From: Pseudomicrostroma phylloplanum
Lineage: Eukaryota > Basidiomycota > Exobasidiomycetes > Microstromatales
Length of the DNA stretch: 64,000 nt
Assembly (NCBI GenBank): GCA_039545275.1
Contig: BCHS01000016.1
Span: 1 to 64,000 of the forward strand
Direction of reading: 5' to 3'
Part shown: positions 40,670 through 50,885 of the stretch, piece by piece
How positions within the stretch are numbered: the first letter of the stretch is position 1
Layout: each line of letters opens with the position of its first letter
Translations under genes and position numbers: made by a program
Notes under the pieces: model-generated
Databases searched by the model: none
Told to the model about the DNA's origin: nothing
What the model saw: only the letters and a program-made list of their open reading frames with translations

Positions 40670-43450
40670 TCATCGCGCTACGCCCACATTGTCCTGCGGA
40701 TTGTGGGTTGCAGTCAGAGCGGGTGCTGCCTCCACCCTTTGATCAGCAAGCTGATCACCGTGGAGGTGAGCAGGCTGCTGCTGCTGCTGCGAGTGGGGCT
40801 CAGAGTACGAAGGGTAGGCCTTCTGCTCCTCCACCTCGTCCTTGTCATCCGTACTGTCCAGCTGACCAACGGAGGAGAGGTCGTCCCTCCCATCCAGTCG
40901 ATGCCCGTCGTCGGGGTTTCCAGACCCCTTGAAGAAGGCGTGGAACCTGCTGATGGGCCTGTCTGGGTCCAGGGCAAAGGTGGAGGTGTCGAAGGTCCTG
41001 AAACGCAGAGGGTTGTGGTAGTACCAGTCTCCCGGTCCCACTTTGCAATACAGTAGAGTTGCGACGTAGCGAGCGCCAAAGGCAGCGAATGTCCAGCCGA
41101 GTGATCCCAAGGGGGCAGCAAAGAAGGCTCCTAGAGTGCTGTAGTCGGTGGTGTAGAGTCCTTCGGGCAAGACAATGAGCGAGATGCCCTGGTAGGCATT
41201 ACCGTAGAAGATTGTACCGAAGATGAAGACGGTGAGGAAACCACCCACGCCTCCACAGAAGACGTCGAAGCCGTTCAAAAAGTACAGCTTTGGGCTCAAG
41301 CCAAGCAGAGCTCCAGGCAGGATGGCAGCAGCGCCGATGTCCGCGATAAGGAACACTGTAAGAATGTCGATGTTCTTCACAGCAAGGATGACCGAGGGGA
41401 CATTGATGCCGACGAGAATAGCTCGGCAAATCCAGATGTTGAGACGACCAAGGAAGACGTCATTGTAGATCGTTGAGATCTGTGCAGACTGGAAAGTGTC
41501 GTATGCCGAGCTGGTCAAGGCCGAGGACAGTACCAGGACGAAGCCCTGCACCCAGTTGGGCAGCGTAGCCAGGATGTAAAAGAAGTTGAGGGATCCATCA
41601 TCCTCGTCAGTCACACCGTTGAAGAGCCCAGCCCACCAGGCAAGCGCGCCTGCCATGCCGACCAGAAAACAGACTGCAAAGAGCGGCACAGTGGCAATAC
41701 CAATGGACCAGTAAAGGGCTTTGTCGTCTTTGGAGGCAAAGGCTCGCTGCCAGAAGCCCTGGTTGAAGAACTGTGAGAAGATCAATGAGACTGGTAGGAT
41801 GAACCAAAGCTGGCCACCGATTGAGTTTGCCTCCAGTACCTGCGAGCTTTGGACGATGGCTGGGTCAATGTCGATGTTGACACCAACGGCAATTGCAGCA
41901 ACCGTGATCTCAATGAGGATGATCACAGCATTCACATTGTCCGTCCAAAGGGAAGCCTTGAATCCACCGTAGGCCGTGTAGATTGTAGTACTGATCGCGA
42001 CAATGAGCGCAGCAATGGTGGCATCGACGCCTCCGATGAGAGAGACCACCGATCCGTAGGTGTTGAGCTCCACGAGCATGAAGCAGAACATGAAAGCCAC
42101 GAAGATGACGGCCGTCAGTACACCGACGGGCCATCCATATCGCCGGCGGATGAACTCGGCCAGGGTGAAACCATCGGGACAGAGTCGTCGGATGAGGGGA
42201 CCGAACCATGCGAAGCCCCAAAGAGGGACGACAGTGGCAAAGCAGTAAGCCGCCAGGCCGAGGATACCGGCACCTGGAATAACCGTCAGCTGCGGGTATG
42301 AGAATAGGAGCGAGGAGCTCATGTCTATTGTCCGGAGTCAAGAGGGAGAGATGAGTGTCAGTCTTACCGCCACGAGGCAGTGGCATATACGCAACCGCGA
42401 AGGGAGGGGGAAGAAGACAGCCAAGACGTCCACCATGCTCCTCAAGAGGCAAACATGGAGAGCTATCTGCGACCGAGACTTGATGCCCCTCCCTCCTCAT
42501 CCACCAACTGCGACAACACAAAGTGCAAACCCTTCCTCCGCCCTTGAAGTGGGCAAGAGGAGAGAGCAGCAGCAGAGCAGCTTCCCTTCGCACGCATGAT
42601 CGTGTTCAGGTTTAGTCGTCTCCAAGGATGTCGAAAAGTAGATACTCGAGTCATTCTCCGGAGAGAAGCAAGAATGCCTACTCAATCTTCACCGATTGGA
42701 GAAAGACTGACGGTATGTATCTCAGCCCTGCGAGCGAAAGGAGGGAACGTGCTGTGCACATCACATTTCCTCACGCTCGCGGACACCCGTAGCTTAGCTC
42801 TTTTGTTTCGATGCTCCAACAGGGACACTCCTCCTCCCGCTCTCCGCAAGATTTGACCCAATTCCCATCCAGCAAGTACCACTTGCACCCTCGAGTGCGA
42901 CGCAGCAGACATTGTGTGTGCATCTGCGGCGCATCGCGATCTGCACAGGCTGTAGATGGGTGGGGACAGAAGTAACGTCTGAGGGGAGGAAGGTGAGGCC
43001 CTTGGAAGGCAAGGGAAATAAAAGACGACTAGCGAACGAAGATGGGAGAGGGTACCTTACCGACGATGTTTGTACTGAAGAAGCTTCTGCTACTACTGCT
43101 CCGAGGATGACTTGGACTTATAGGTTGTTGTACATCGAGTTGAGGCGGATGAGGTCATCACCGGACGTGGCTCGAGATGTATGGTGCGAATGCGATCCTC
43201 AACTGACTTGCAGCAAACCAATTAAGGGCGAGTGGGAAAGCTACGAGAGGTGAAATAGCTGGAGAGTCAGTGCCTGTCCATGGCATACGATACCTGTCTA
43301 CCTGGAGAGAGATAACTCACCGGACTGGGTGCGGATGCCGGAGAGGAAGTCCTGCTTGTTCTTTGTGCGCCATCCTGCGTATAGACCGACGAGGAAGAAG
43401 GCCGACAGGGCGCAGTAGACGAGCGCATTGGACTGACTGACTGTCAGCAT
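40670..43450 (-). CDS. sodium:solute symporter family transporter, DUR3 (urea)-like
   Basis: Exons 43450-43321, 43240-43208 and 42324-40670, phase 1 at both junctions, give 605 residues. It starts MLTVSQSNALVYCALSAFFLVGLYAGW (TM1), then RTKNKQDFLSGIRTQS, exon 2 FPLALNWFAA and exon 3 MSSSLLFSYPQL, the continuous SSS-family pattern seen in fungal urea/solute symporters. About 13 to 15 hydrophobic segments follow (for example VYAYGGFKASLWTDN-type loop IYTAYGGFKASLWTDN and SALTSSAYDTFQSAQIS). The last 120 residues are a hydrophilic Gln/Asp-rich cytoplasmic tail. DUR3 members couple substrate uptake to H+ or Na+ at the plasma membrane. Urea is the best guess from the family. The second intron (883 nt) is far longer than others here. 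Confidence 0.82.
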
Positions 43451-43871
43451 GATGTGCAAGTGTTGAGAGGGGATGGAACTGGTGAAGATGGAGAAGAGGA
43501 TAGAATGGGGCGAAGCGATAGGCGCGGGCAGGGCGAAACAAGAGGAAGATTGGCCTGCCCGCCCACCCGCCCCGATCATTTTCAATCGGCGGAGTCATGC
43601 GAGATTGCGCGATCGGGTTCCCGCACCCGCCCGACACACTCCCAGGCTCTGGGGCTTCAAGCACCCTACGACAGGCATCTCTGCGTGTGTCAGACACGTT
43701 TGATTGTTGTACTCGTACAAGTGGGGGTGCAATTCCATGGGAAAGGTAGAAATAGTACAGGGGTACCATGGGTATCAACGACTGCCACACAATGCCGTCT
43801 AGCAAGCCCGCCTGCAGCATGACGCGGTCCCTCAAAGGGACGCAGCTATCACTGTGGCAGGCTCATTCGAC
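43451..43871. other. intergenic region upstream of the DUR3-like gene
   Basis: About 420 bases between the transporter start and the stop of the giant AhpC/TSA-like gene, both on the minus strand. It should hold the transporter promoter. No GATA-type nitrogen-control cluster stands out by eye. Confidence 0.4.
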
Positions 43872-46800
43872 TCATGCCTCCTCTTCACCTTCCACAAGAG
43901 CGGTCAACTGACCGTTGCGATGAGGCGTAGACGGCCTCGACCGGTTGCCGCTTGGTGCAAGCACTCGACCAAGACGATCACTTTCATCCACAGCAGAATC
44001 GTACTCCGCATCATCCTCATCGCCACTCTGCTGCACGGAACGGCCCATTGACGTAGTGCGGAAGGACTGCTCTGCTTGGTCTTCTCCTTGGTCATCACAG
44101 GAGAAGTCGGTGTCCTCTGATAGCCTCGAGCTCTGGAAGGAGGGTCGAGTGGGCGTCAGAGCGCCTAGGCCACGTTGTCTCGGAGCCAAAGGCGATTCGT
44201 CGAAAGAGTTGAGTGACCCGCTTCCTCGAGATAGGTTCGACTCCTCTGAGGCTCGGACACCAGCGCTTCGGCCATTGGCTTGGCCATACGCGCTGCGATG
44301 GGAGGACGAGATGGAACGAGACGATCGTGGGCGGACCCAACCTGACTCGTGCTCCATGTCACTGTCTGAATCTGCCGGCTCCGTCTCTTCTTCCTCGCCC
44401 AGGGAAGACTCGAATGAGTAGCGGGGCATGTCGTCAGCAGATTCTCGGTCATGCGGGCCTCTTGCATGGCGAACGAAGCCGTCGATCATGTCCAGCTCGT
44501 CGAGGAATGAAGCGCCCCCACCGTTACCATTGGTTGCAGTCGACGTCCCAAAGCTCGTATCAGGCATGATCGTCTTCGAGGAAGTCATGCCTGCATATGG
44601 TCCTGTCTCAGACTGACCGTGTAGAGCTGGCGCTCCCTTGCGAGGCGAAGACAATCGGCTGCTCGAAAGTGATCCCATCGAGGCCTGATGACGGATCGCC
44701 TTCTCATGCTGTGCAAGCTCGTCAGCAATAGAGGTGTCGCCGCTTTCCTCTTCGTCACTCCAAGAGTCTACGTGGGCAGTCTCGCCTTGAGCAATGACTG
44801 GCGTGATAGCAGCCGCGGCAGCATGCTCCGCCTCACGCAGGCGCGGTGTCGAGTAGAGCGAATCGCGGGAGCCTTCGGGCAAGGCAGCGCTCTTCTTGGT
44901 CGGAGAATTGAAGAGGCCAGGCAAAGCGGCTTGCGAATCCCTCATCAGTTTCAATGAAGCTGACTTGGGCGTAGCAGGTGGACTACCAACGGAGCGAACA
45001 CTCGGCGCGCCGCCTTCTAGCCGAAGTTGTCGATGGGAGATTTTGCGAGGAATTCCCTCCTGACGCGGCGTGCTGGTGCCGATGTCATGTGTCATGGAGA
45101 GGGAAGAACCATTTCGCAATTGCTCTGTAGGAGTGGGCGAGCGTTCAACGTCCATGTCCTTCCCGTCGGTGACAACCGTCTCGGCCTCGATGATCTGTGT
45201 CGGGGTGACAACTTCAGGTCGTCGGGACTGTGTGACCTGTCTGACGAGCTTTGCACCATTGCCATGAGAACCATCATCGGATAGATCCGAAGTTCGCTCG
45301 TGACGCGAGAGACTTCTGCGCAGCTCTTGCACCAGAGGAGAATCGCTGTTGATGGCGAAAGCCGAAGCGGGGGTGCCGTACAACGAGTCCTTGTCTGCTC
45401 TACTTGGCGTCAAGAATTGTGTACGCCGAGTATCCGGCGACTGTTTGCTGAGCGAAGGCGTCCTGTTCAGCGCAGAGTCAACAGTGTGAGGTGTCTGCTG
45501 ACGGCGCGACTGAGAGGGCGTTCTGCCAACTGCCGATCGCGATAGACTAGCTGACCTCTCAAAGCTGCGACGTGGCTGTCCGTCACTTGCCTTGCGTAGC
45601 ACATCACCATTCGGACCAACAGGGCTATTCGAGGGTCCTGCAGCAAAGGCTTTCCTTTGACGCTCACGAATCTCCTCCTGCGTCGGATCGGCCTTGCCAG
45701 CGCCAGACTGGGTGCCTGTGCCAGCGCCTTCTACGACATCAGGTGCTGTGCTCGGTCTTCTGCGTCCATTTGTAGGGCTGAGTTGCGCCTCTGACGTGGA
45801 CTGGGTTCGCGGTTGCTCGACACTCGACGAAGGTTGACGTCGACCGGCTTCTAGTGCGCTGTCGCCCGAAACGTTACGCTTAGCAGGCGATCCATCGAGT
45901 CCAGTGGCGAAGAGGGCAGAAAGAGGAATCCTTGGAACCGCAGGCACATCTCCTGACGATTTCCTCTTCATGACTGAGCCGTCCTTCCTCTTCCCTACAG
46001 GAGTAGTGACGCTTCGGTTACGCTCACTTCCGTCGTAGCGCTTCGAACCCCTTCTGACGTTGTGAGACGCCCTCCGTCGGGCAGCCGATCGACTGACCGA
46101 GCGGCCCCCCTTGGATGGCGAGCTTTCCTGGTCGATAGCTTTGGGCGTCTTGAGAGACATGTCGCAACCTGCCTGAACTAGGATCCGCGGAACGTCAAGG
46201 TGACCACGCGTTGTGACCATTCGGTGGGTGAAGGAAGTCTGAAGTCCGGGTCCGAAGATGAACTCGCCACCTAGCAGCTTTGTGTCTCCAGGCAAACGAA
46301 CAGGCATCTGGAAGAGTCCCTTCTTGACAGCCTGCATGGATCCCTTCATGATGCTCATCGTAATATAATCCGGCTTCGCGCACGCCGGTCCCGGATCGTT
46401 GGTCCGCTTTGTCATTCCCAAGGCGTGATAGATCTTCCTGCTGGGATCAGCATACATCTGGATCCAGTCTGGAACTCCCATGACCCTTTTGTAGGCTGCA
46501 AGGACATGAGGATGACCTTGCCCAACAACGATCATCCCGAGGTTGGCTCGCTGCAATGGAAGCGGGTCCAAGTTGGCCATGGACATTGCGTATTCTTGAC
46601 ACATTGGACAGAACCAATGCCGGAGGAAGCAGACCAGAGTGCGTTGCTTTGCAAAGATCTCACCAAAGTTTTGCAGATCTCCAGTCTCCGTGAACATCGT
46701 CAAAGAAGCGGCCTGCGCCAACGCTTCCTCGGTAGGTGGATCAATTGCGTACGAACCGGATGCTGCCTCCTCTTCGGCTTCAGTCATCTCGCCCAAACCG

Positions 46801-48881
46801 CTGTCCTCGGTTGTCTCTGCAGCAGGGCCTGAGGCGGCAGATGGGTCTCGTGTACCCTGTGTGGCAGCCGAGGCATCGCGCTTACTCAGAGAGGGGCTGA
46901 TAGCGGCATTGCCACCACTGCCTGGTCTCCTCGCGAAGCCGCGCCCATCTCCGAGGCCTTTGGCTCTTCCTGAGGAGCTCCTCTGAAGGCTGCTGCTCGG
47001 TTCAGCACTCGAGGTGGCCGCCGGTGCTCGATCGCGTCCCAGCGAAGCCGATCTGGCCATTGACACGGCAATTGCCTGTTGCCTTGCTGCTGTGCCCCTT
47101 GACGGAGCAGCAACCTTGCTTCCCGCAAGAGGGGAGCGCTGCGCCAGAGCTGAGTCGTGCGAGGAGCTCACAGCTCGTGGCGCTTGTGGAGAGGCCTTCG
47201 CAGGCGAGTTATCGCCAAGGACAAAGGCCTGACCATCCACCATCACCGTCGAGATAGGGGCAGCCGTACTTGAGTCTAAAGCAGCAGGTGCATCGGGAGC
47301 GAAATCCATGTTAGCATCATAGATGCCGGGTGTTTGGCCTTCAGCGAGAGGTTGCAGATGGCGTGACAGCGGCATTGCAGATTGGGGAACACTTTGTCTG
47401 GAATCACGGGAGCCAGTCGAACCTCTCCTGAGCTCCGAGATGGGGACGCTATCGTCTCCTGTCAACGAAGGTGACCTCGGGCTCGTGGGCACCTCGTCTC
47501 CGTACTCGCTTGGCGTAGGCTTACGACGAACGCGAAAGGTAGAGGAAGAAGAAACACTGGCCATGCTGCCCCTCCTTTGCTCCGCTAGTCTCGAATTTGA
47601 GTTTGATTGAGTCATAGGAGGTGCCATTAGCAAAGAAGAGGCACTGCCTCTTCGAGCGTCAGAAGCAGCGGGTGACCCGCTCAAGCGCCGATCGAGACTA
47701 CCCGACGAAGGGGGAGGGCCGAGCGCCGAGGAGGCTCGAGGATCGCTACCCCTCCGAGCTGCCGCCATGACCGGTCTAGGAGGTGGCTCTAGGCGCGGTG
47801 CGAAAAGGCCGGCTGAGCTCGAGGAACCGGCCTGAGAGTCGCTAAAGAGTAGCGGTTTTGGGGATGGCAAGGGCGATCCGCCCACCTTCGTTGGAGATGC
47901 GCCAATGATTCTGACCGAAGCGAGGGGATCTACACCTTCGTCGTCCTCTCTGGAGGTGGTCATGGCCAATTCAGAGAGATTACTGCTCTTCATGCTGCGA
48001 GGAGAAGGAGGAGCAGTCATCCGGCGAGGGGAGTTGGGCTGTGTCCTAGATGGGGCTCGGTCGGGGGTGGGAGGAATGGGCGACATAGGTGGCTCGCTCT
48101 GAGGCGGAAGACTGCGTGGTGAGCCCAAAGAGCGAATAGACAGATTGGGACTCGACTGTGTAGACTCGAGGGGAGGCCTTTGAGGAAAGTCGGAGCCTGA
48201 TGCCTGTTTGGTGGGCGATCTATTCTGACCAAGAGAAGCAGAAAAGTGGCTCCGGTCTATGGTAAGAGATGTTGAACTCCTGACAGCAGCCAAGCGGCGG
48301 TTCGTGGGTGGCGTGGAAGGCAACGCTAGGGGGTCCCTCTGTGGTGTCGAGGGCGTTGAGGTCTGTAAAGGTCCAGAGAGCGACAATGCTGCTGCCGCTC
48401 TTGGTGAAGCCTCTGTTGGGTCGCCACCATTCTCGTGAGTGGTACCTTTGATAGTGGTCGAGGCTGAGGCTGAGGGCGCTGTAGGGGCGGATGTATCCAT
48501 CACACCAGTCTGTGAAGGCGTACGGAGAACAGACTTGCTGTACAGTGGCGGAGGGGACGCATTGCGATCCATACTCGACGTAGCCATCAAGGAAGAGGTT
48601 GCCAGAGAACTGGAAGCCGGTCCAGGAGGCTTCGAGGTGGCCTGAAGACCGGTGCCGTACATGCTTGACGACCGTCTTTGAGGAATCACGATCCGCTGCG
48701 CCATGGTCCCTTGCGACATGTCTGGTGAAATTGTCTGAGTCGGGCTGTGTTTGAGAGAGGACGCTGATGGGTCCAAGCCCAGCAGAGAAGGATTGGCAGA
48801 TGGCGGTGCTGCAGCTCTGAGGAATGTTCCGGCGGTTAGGATCCTTGTTGTGACACTATAAGAAGGAAGGGTTGTATACAA
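43872..48881 (-). CDS. giant low-complexity protein with an AhpC/TSA_2 (peroxiredoxin-like) domain
   Basis: One 1669-codon open frame. About residues 725-925 form a thioredoxin-fold domain of the AhpC/TSA_2 (PRXL2/FAM213-like) type: LTMFTETGDLQNFGEIF, TLVCFLRHWFCPMCQEYAMSM (CxxC near 757-760), MIVVGQGHP, MYADPSRKIYHALGM and GGEFIFGPG. Such domains are linked to redox or prostamide-type reductase activity, but no reaction is proven here. The flanking 700 residues on each side are Ser/Pro/Arg-rich with many SP/TP sites and no domain. The first residues may be intron sequence: the ATG at 48719 (MSQGTMAQRIVIPQRR) is a likely alternative start, with a 5' exon not excluded. Family members are usually about 200-250 residues, so the size is exceptional. 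Confidence 0.75.
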   Translation of the reverse strand: MYTTLPSYSVTTRILTAGTFLRAAAPPSANPSLLGLDPSASSLKHSPTQTISPDMSQGTMAQRIVIPQRRSSSMYGTGLQATSKPPGPASSSLATSSLMATSSMDRNASPPPLYSKSVLRTPSQTGVMDTSAPTAPSASASTTIKGTTHENGGDPTEASPRAAAALSLSGPLQTSTPSTPQRDPLALPSTPPTNRRLAAVRSSTSLTIDRSHFSASLGQNRSPTKQASGSDFPQRPPLESTQSSPNLSIRSLGSPRSLPPQSEPPMSPIPPTPDRAPSRTQPNSPRRMTAPPSPRSMKSSNLSELAMTTSREDDEGVDPLASVRIIGASPTKVGGSPLPSPKPLLFSDSQAGSSSSAGLFAPRLEPPPRPVMAAARRGSDPRASSALGPPPSSGSLDRRLSGSPAASDARRGSASSLLMAPPMTQSNSNSRLAEQRRGSMASVSSSSTFRVRRKPTPSEYGDEVPTSPRSPSLTGDDSVPISELRRGSTGSRDSRQSVPQSAMPLSRHLQPLAEGQTPGIYDANMDFAPDAPAALDSSTAAPISTVMVDGQAFVLGDNSPAKASPQAPRAVSSSHDSALAQRSPLAGSKVAAPSRGTAARQQAIAVSMARSASLGRDRAPAATSSAEPSSSLQRSSSGRAKGLGDGRGFARRPGSGGNAAISPSLSKRDASAATQGTRDPSAASGPAAETTEDSGLGEMTEAEEEAASGSYAIDPPTEEALAQAASLTMFTETGDLQNFGEIFAKQRTLVCFLRHWFCPMCQEYAMSMANLDPLPLQRANLGMIVVGQGHPHVLAAYKRVMGVPDWIQMYADPSRKIYHALGMTKRTNDPGPACAKPDYITMSIMKGSMQAVKKGLFQMPVRLPGDTKLLGGEFIFGPGLQTSFTHRMVTTRGHLDVPRILVQAGCDMSLKTPKAIDQESSPSKGGRSVSRSAARRRASHNVRRGSKRYDGSERNRSVTTPVGKRKDGSVMKRKSSGDVPAVPRIPLSALFATGLDGSPAKRNVSGDSALEAGRRQPSSSVEQPRTQSTSEAQLSPTNGRRRPSTAPDVVEGAGTGTQSGAGKADPTQEEIRERQRKAFAAGPSNSPVGPNGDVLRKASDGQPRRSFERSASLSRSAVGRTPSQSRRQQTPHTVDSALNRTPSLSKQSPDTRRTQFLTPSRADKDSLYGTPASAFAINSDSPLVQELRRSLSRHERTSDLSDDGSHGNGAKLVRQVTQSRRPEVVTPTQIIEAETVVTDGKDMDVERSPTPTEQLRNGSSLSMTHDIGTSTPRQEGIPRKISHRQLRLEGGAPSVRSVGSPPATPKSASLKLMRDSQAALPGLFNSPTKKSAALPEGSRDSLYSTPRLREAEHAAAAAITPVIAQGETAHVDSWSDEEESGDTSIADELAQHEKAIRHQASMGSLSSSRLSSPRKGAPALHGQSETGPYAGMTSSKTIMPDTSFGTSTATNGNGGGASFLDELDMIDGFVRHARGPHDRESADDMPRYSFESSLGEEEETEPADSDSDMEHESGWVRPRSSRSISSSHRSAYGQANGRSAGVRASEESNLSRGSGSLNSFDESPLAPRQRGLGALTPTRPSFQSSRLSEDTDFSCDDQGEDQAEQSFRTTSMGRSVQQSGDEDDAEYDSAVDESDRLGRVLAPSGNRSRPSTPHRNGQLTALVEGEEEA

Positions 48882-49894
48882 GAGAGGTCTGCACTGGTAG
48901 ATGCAGGCTGCGCTGCTGAGTGATGCTGAGAGGAGGAGAAAGAGATGATACGATTATGACGACGACGACGGGAGGAGGATAAGAGAGGTGAGGTGTAAAG
49001 GTGCGGAGTGGATGGCGACCAAACAGCATCACCGGAAGGGCGGAACTGCGCTTGGCGTGCGGAATTGGCGCCCCCGATCTCGATGTGGGCGTGCAGCGCG
49101 CAGTGGCCGGAAAGAGCCAGGTGGGGCCGCCTGCCGTGGGGATCAGAGGGCGGGGAAAGGGAGCGGCCTTTGGGGAAGCCTAATTCCTCTTCCGGCGATA
49201 GCGATCGGACAGCATGGCGATGAATGACTGCGACGATGTTCAGACGATAACAGCGATGAGCTCTCGCTCGAGTGCATATGCTTGTTCGACTCTCGCTTGT
49301 CTATCAGCAACGGGACCCTGCAGCAGTCGCTTAGCCCCAGCGCAGCAATCGGCCCACAGCCGCTCGCCCGCATCCTCCCGTCATGCATTCGTGTGGGAGA
49401 CTGGGAAACGTTTGATGGTGCCCCCACCGCGGACACTGGGCGCCGATTGCGCATCAGACCCTGTTAAAATGTCGAAGGACATGATCTGTAGCTTACGCGA
49501 GTATGGCGGACTCATCTCTCCTGCTGCTAGAGGAGAAGACGGCGCTTGACTAGCAGAACAAGCCCCATAATATCACGCTCCGAAAATGTGTACCTGTCTT
49601 GTATTGTTACATGTCTGACCGCGTCGACTCGACCCTGGTGTAGTGTTCGAGGTACCAGGACCTACGCATGTGCTCTCCCAACTTGTCTCTAGGCTTCCTG
49701 ACCCCTCCTGCCCTGCGAAGATTGGGCGGTTTTCTGGTAGAGACAGCGAGGGCAGCAACAGTGTCAGTAAGAGTACCTCTTTGCTGACAGGAGGAGACTT
49801 TCGTCCGTACAGCCTGTACAGAGCCTTCTGCACTCCCCCTGCTGAACAGGGCTCTGCGCTTCGGCTGGACCGAACGTGGTGACCTCTTTTCCAT
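48882..49894. other. intergenic region upstream of the giant AhpC/TSA-like gene
   Basis: About 1 kb. It includes a GAC run near 48957-48972 and the 3' flank of the prefoldin gene. The long minus-strand open frame extending prefoldin sequence to 49573 is most likely readthrough past its last intron. Confidence 0.4.
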
Positions 49895-50530
49895 CTCAGT
49901 CGTTCTCTGTCTTCCACTGCTTCAACCCCGCTCCTGCTGTCATGTACTTCAAAGTCACTCACCATCTGTAAAACATCTCCCACCACTCTCAGGTTGTCCT
50001 GCTTCTTCTCTATTGTTCCCTGAAGCTTCTCCAGATTTTCTCCAACGTACTTGATCTTCTCCTCGTACATCTTCCTAGCATCCGCCGTGCTCTTCTCAAC
50101 GTAGTACCCAGTTCCCACATCGACTATGACATTCTCTATGTTCTTGAGTTTGCCGGGTACGTAGAGGGAGGCTGTGAGTGGGATGAGGGTGGGGTTGGAG
50201 GCTCGAGAAGGGGTAAAGGACTTGAGGGCTTCGACGCAGGCCTTGAAGCGCGACTGGACCGAGCGTAGCTGGCCGTAGGAAGCCGTCAGGTGTTCTAGCT
50301 CCTGGTTGAGCTGTTGCCGCACCTCCAGGAGCTGATCAAGGCAAAGAGGAGCAAAGCAGTCGTGTGAGTGGGCAAGTGCAGTGACTAAGGGATAAGCAGA
50401 GGTGTTGGGTCTCCCTCCGCGGCCCCATGGGCTGCTTCTGTGCAACCATGCTCACCTCTGTAGGCGACAGGGATGTGACATCGACCTGTTGGCCCTGCTG
50501 CTGCTGCTGTTGTTGTTGCTGAGCACTCAT
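49895..50530 (-). CDS. GIM5: prefoldin subunit 5
   Basis: Exons 50530-50456 and 50331-49963, phase 0, encode a poly-Gln lead, VDVTSLSPTE and then LLEVRQQLNQELEHLTASYGQLRSVQSRFKACVEALKS, followed by the beta-hairpin region PLTASLYVPGKL, NVIVDVGTGYYVEKS and a second helix AEDA-like KMYEEKIKYVGENLEKLQGTIEKKQDNL. This is the alpha-type prefoldin subunit 5 (Gim5/PFDN5) of the hexameric chaperone that hands actin and tubulin to CCT. The C-terminal exon is uncertain. The best fit uses a 47-nt intron (49962-49916) and a tiny last exon 49915-49895 ending WKTEND, giving 154 residues. Splicing to later AGs would give a longer tail of no clear homology. Confidence 0.85.
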
Positions 50531-50885
50531 GGCGAGTGGAAGCGTTGGAGGTGAGGAAGCGTGCCGGTGACTTGTCTCAAAGGGAAGATGTGGCTCACTT
50601 TCTCTCTGCTTCCGGTCCGGTTGCCTCTTTCCGGCGCCCGTGCGAGCCAGGACTGAGCCGGCGTAGATGACGAGGGACGCCCATTGCCACTAGTCCCTCC
50701 CCGCACCCCTTCTTCGGGTAGATCAGCCGGACCATACAAGTAGATCGCCTTCATACATTCTGCCCTAGTATCCTCTTCTCTATTCCCACCATACCCCTAC
50801 CACTCTCATACCCTAACACTCCCTCGATTTCGACAACAGCGATACCTGCCATACCTCGTTGCTCTGCTCCATCCGCACCGCTCTC
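50531..50885. other. divergent promoter region, prefoldin 5 / S1P lyase
   Basis: 355 bases between divergent start codons; the right part is C/T-rich leader. No other feature is recognised. Confidence 0.45.

Noticed and set aside
49573..50445. 290-codon prefoldin open frame read without introns
   Set aside because: The N-terminal part before LLEVRQQ is intron 1 and the C-terminal 120 residues have no prefoldin character, so the open frame includes unspliced sequence.
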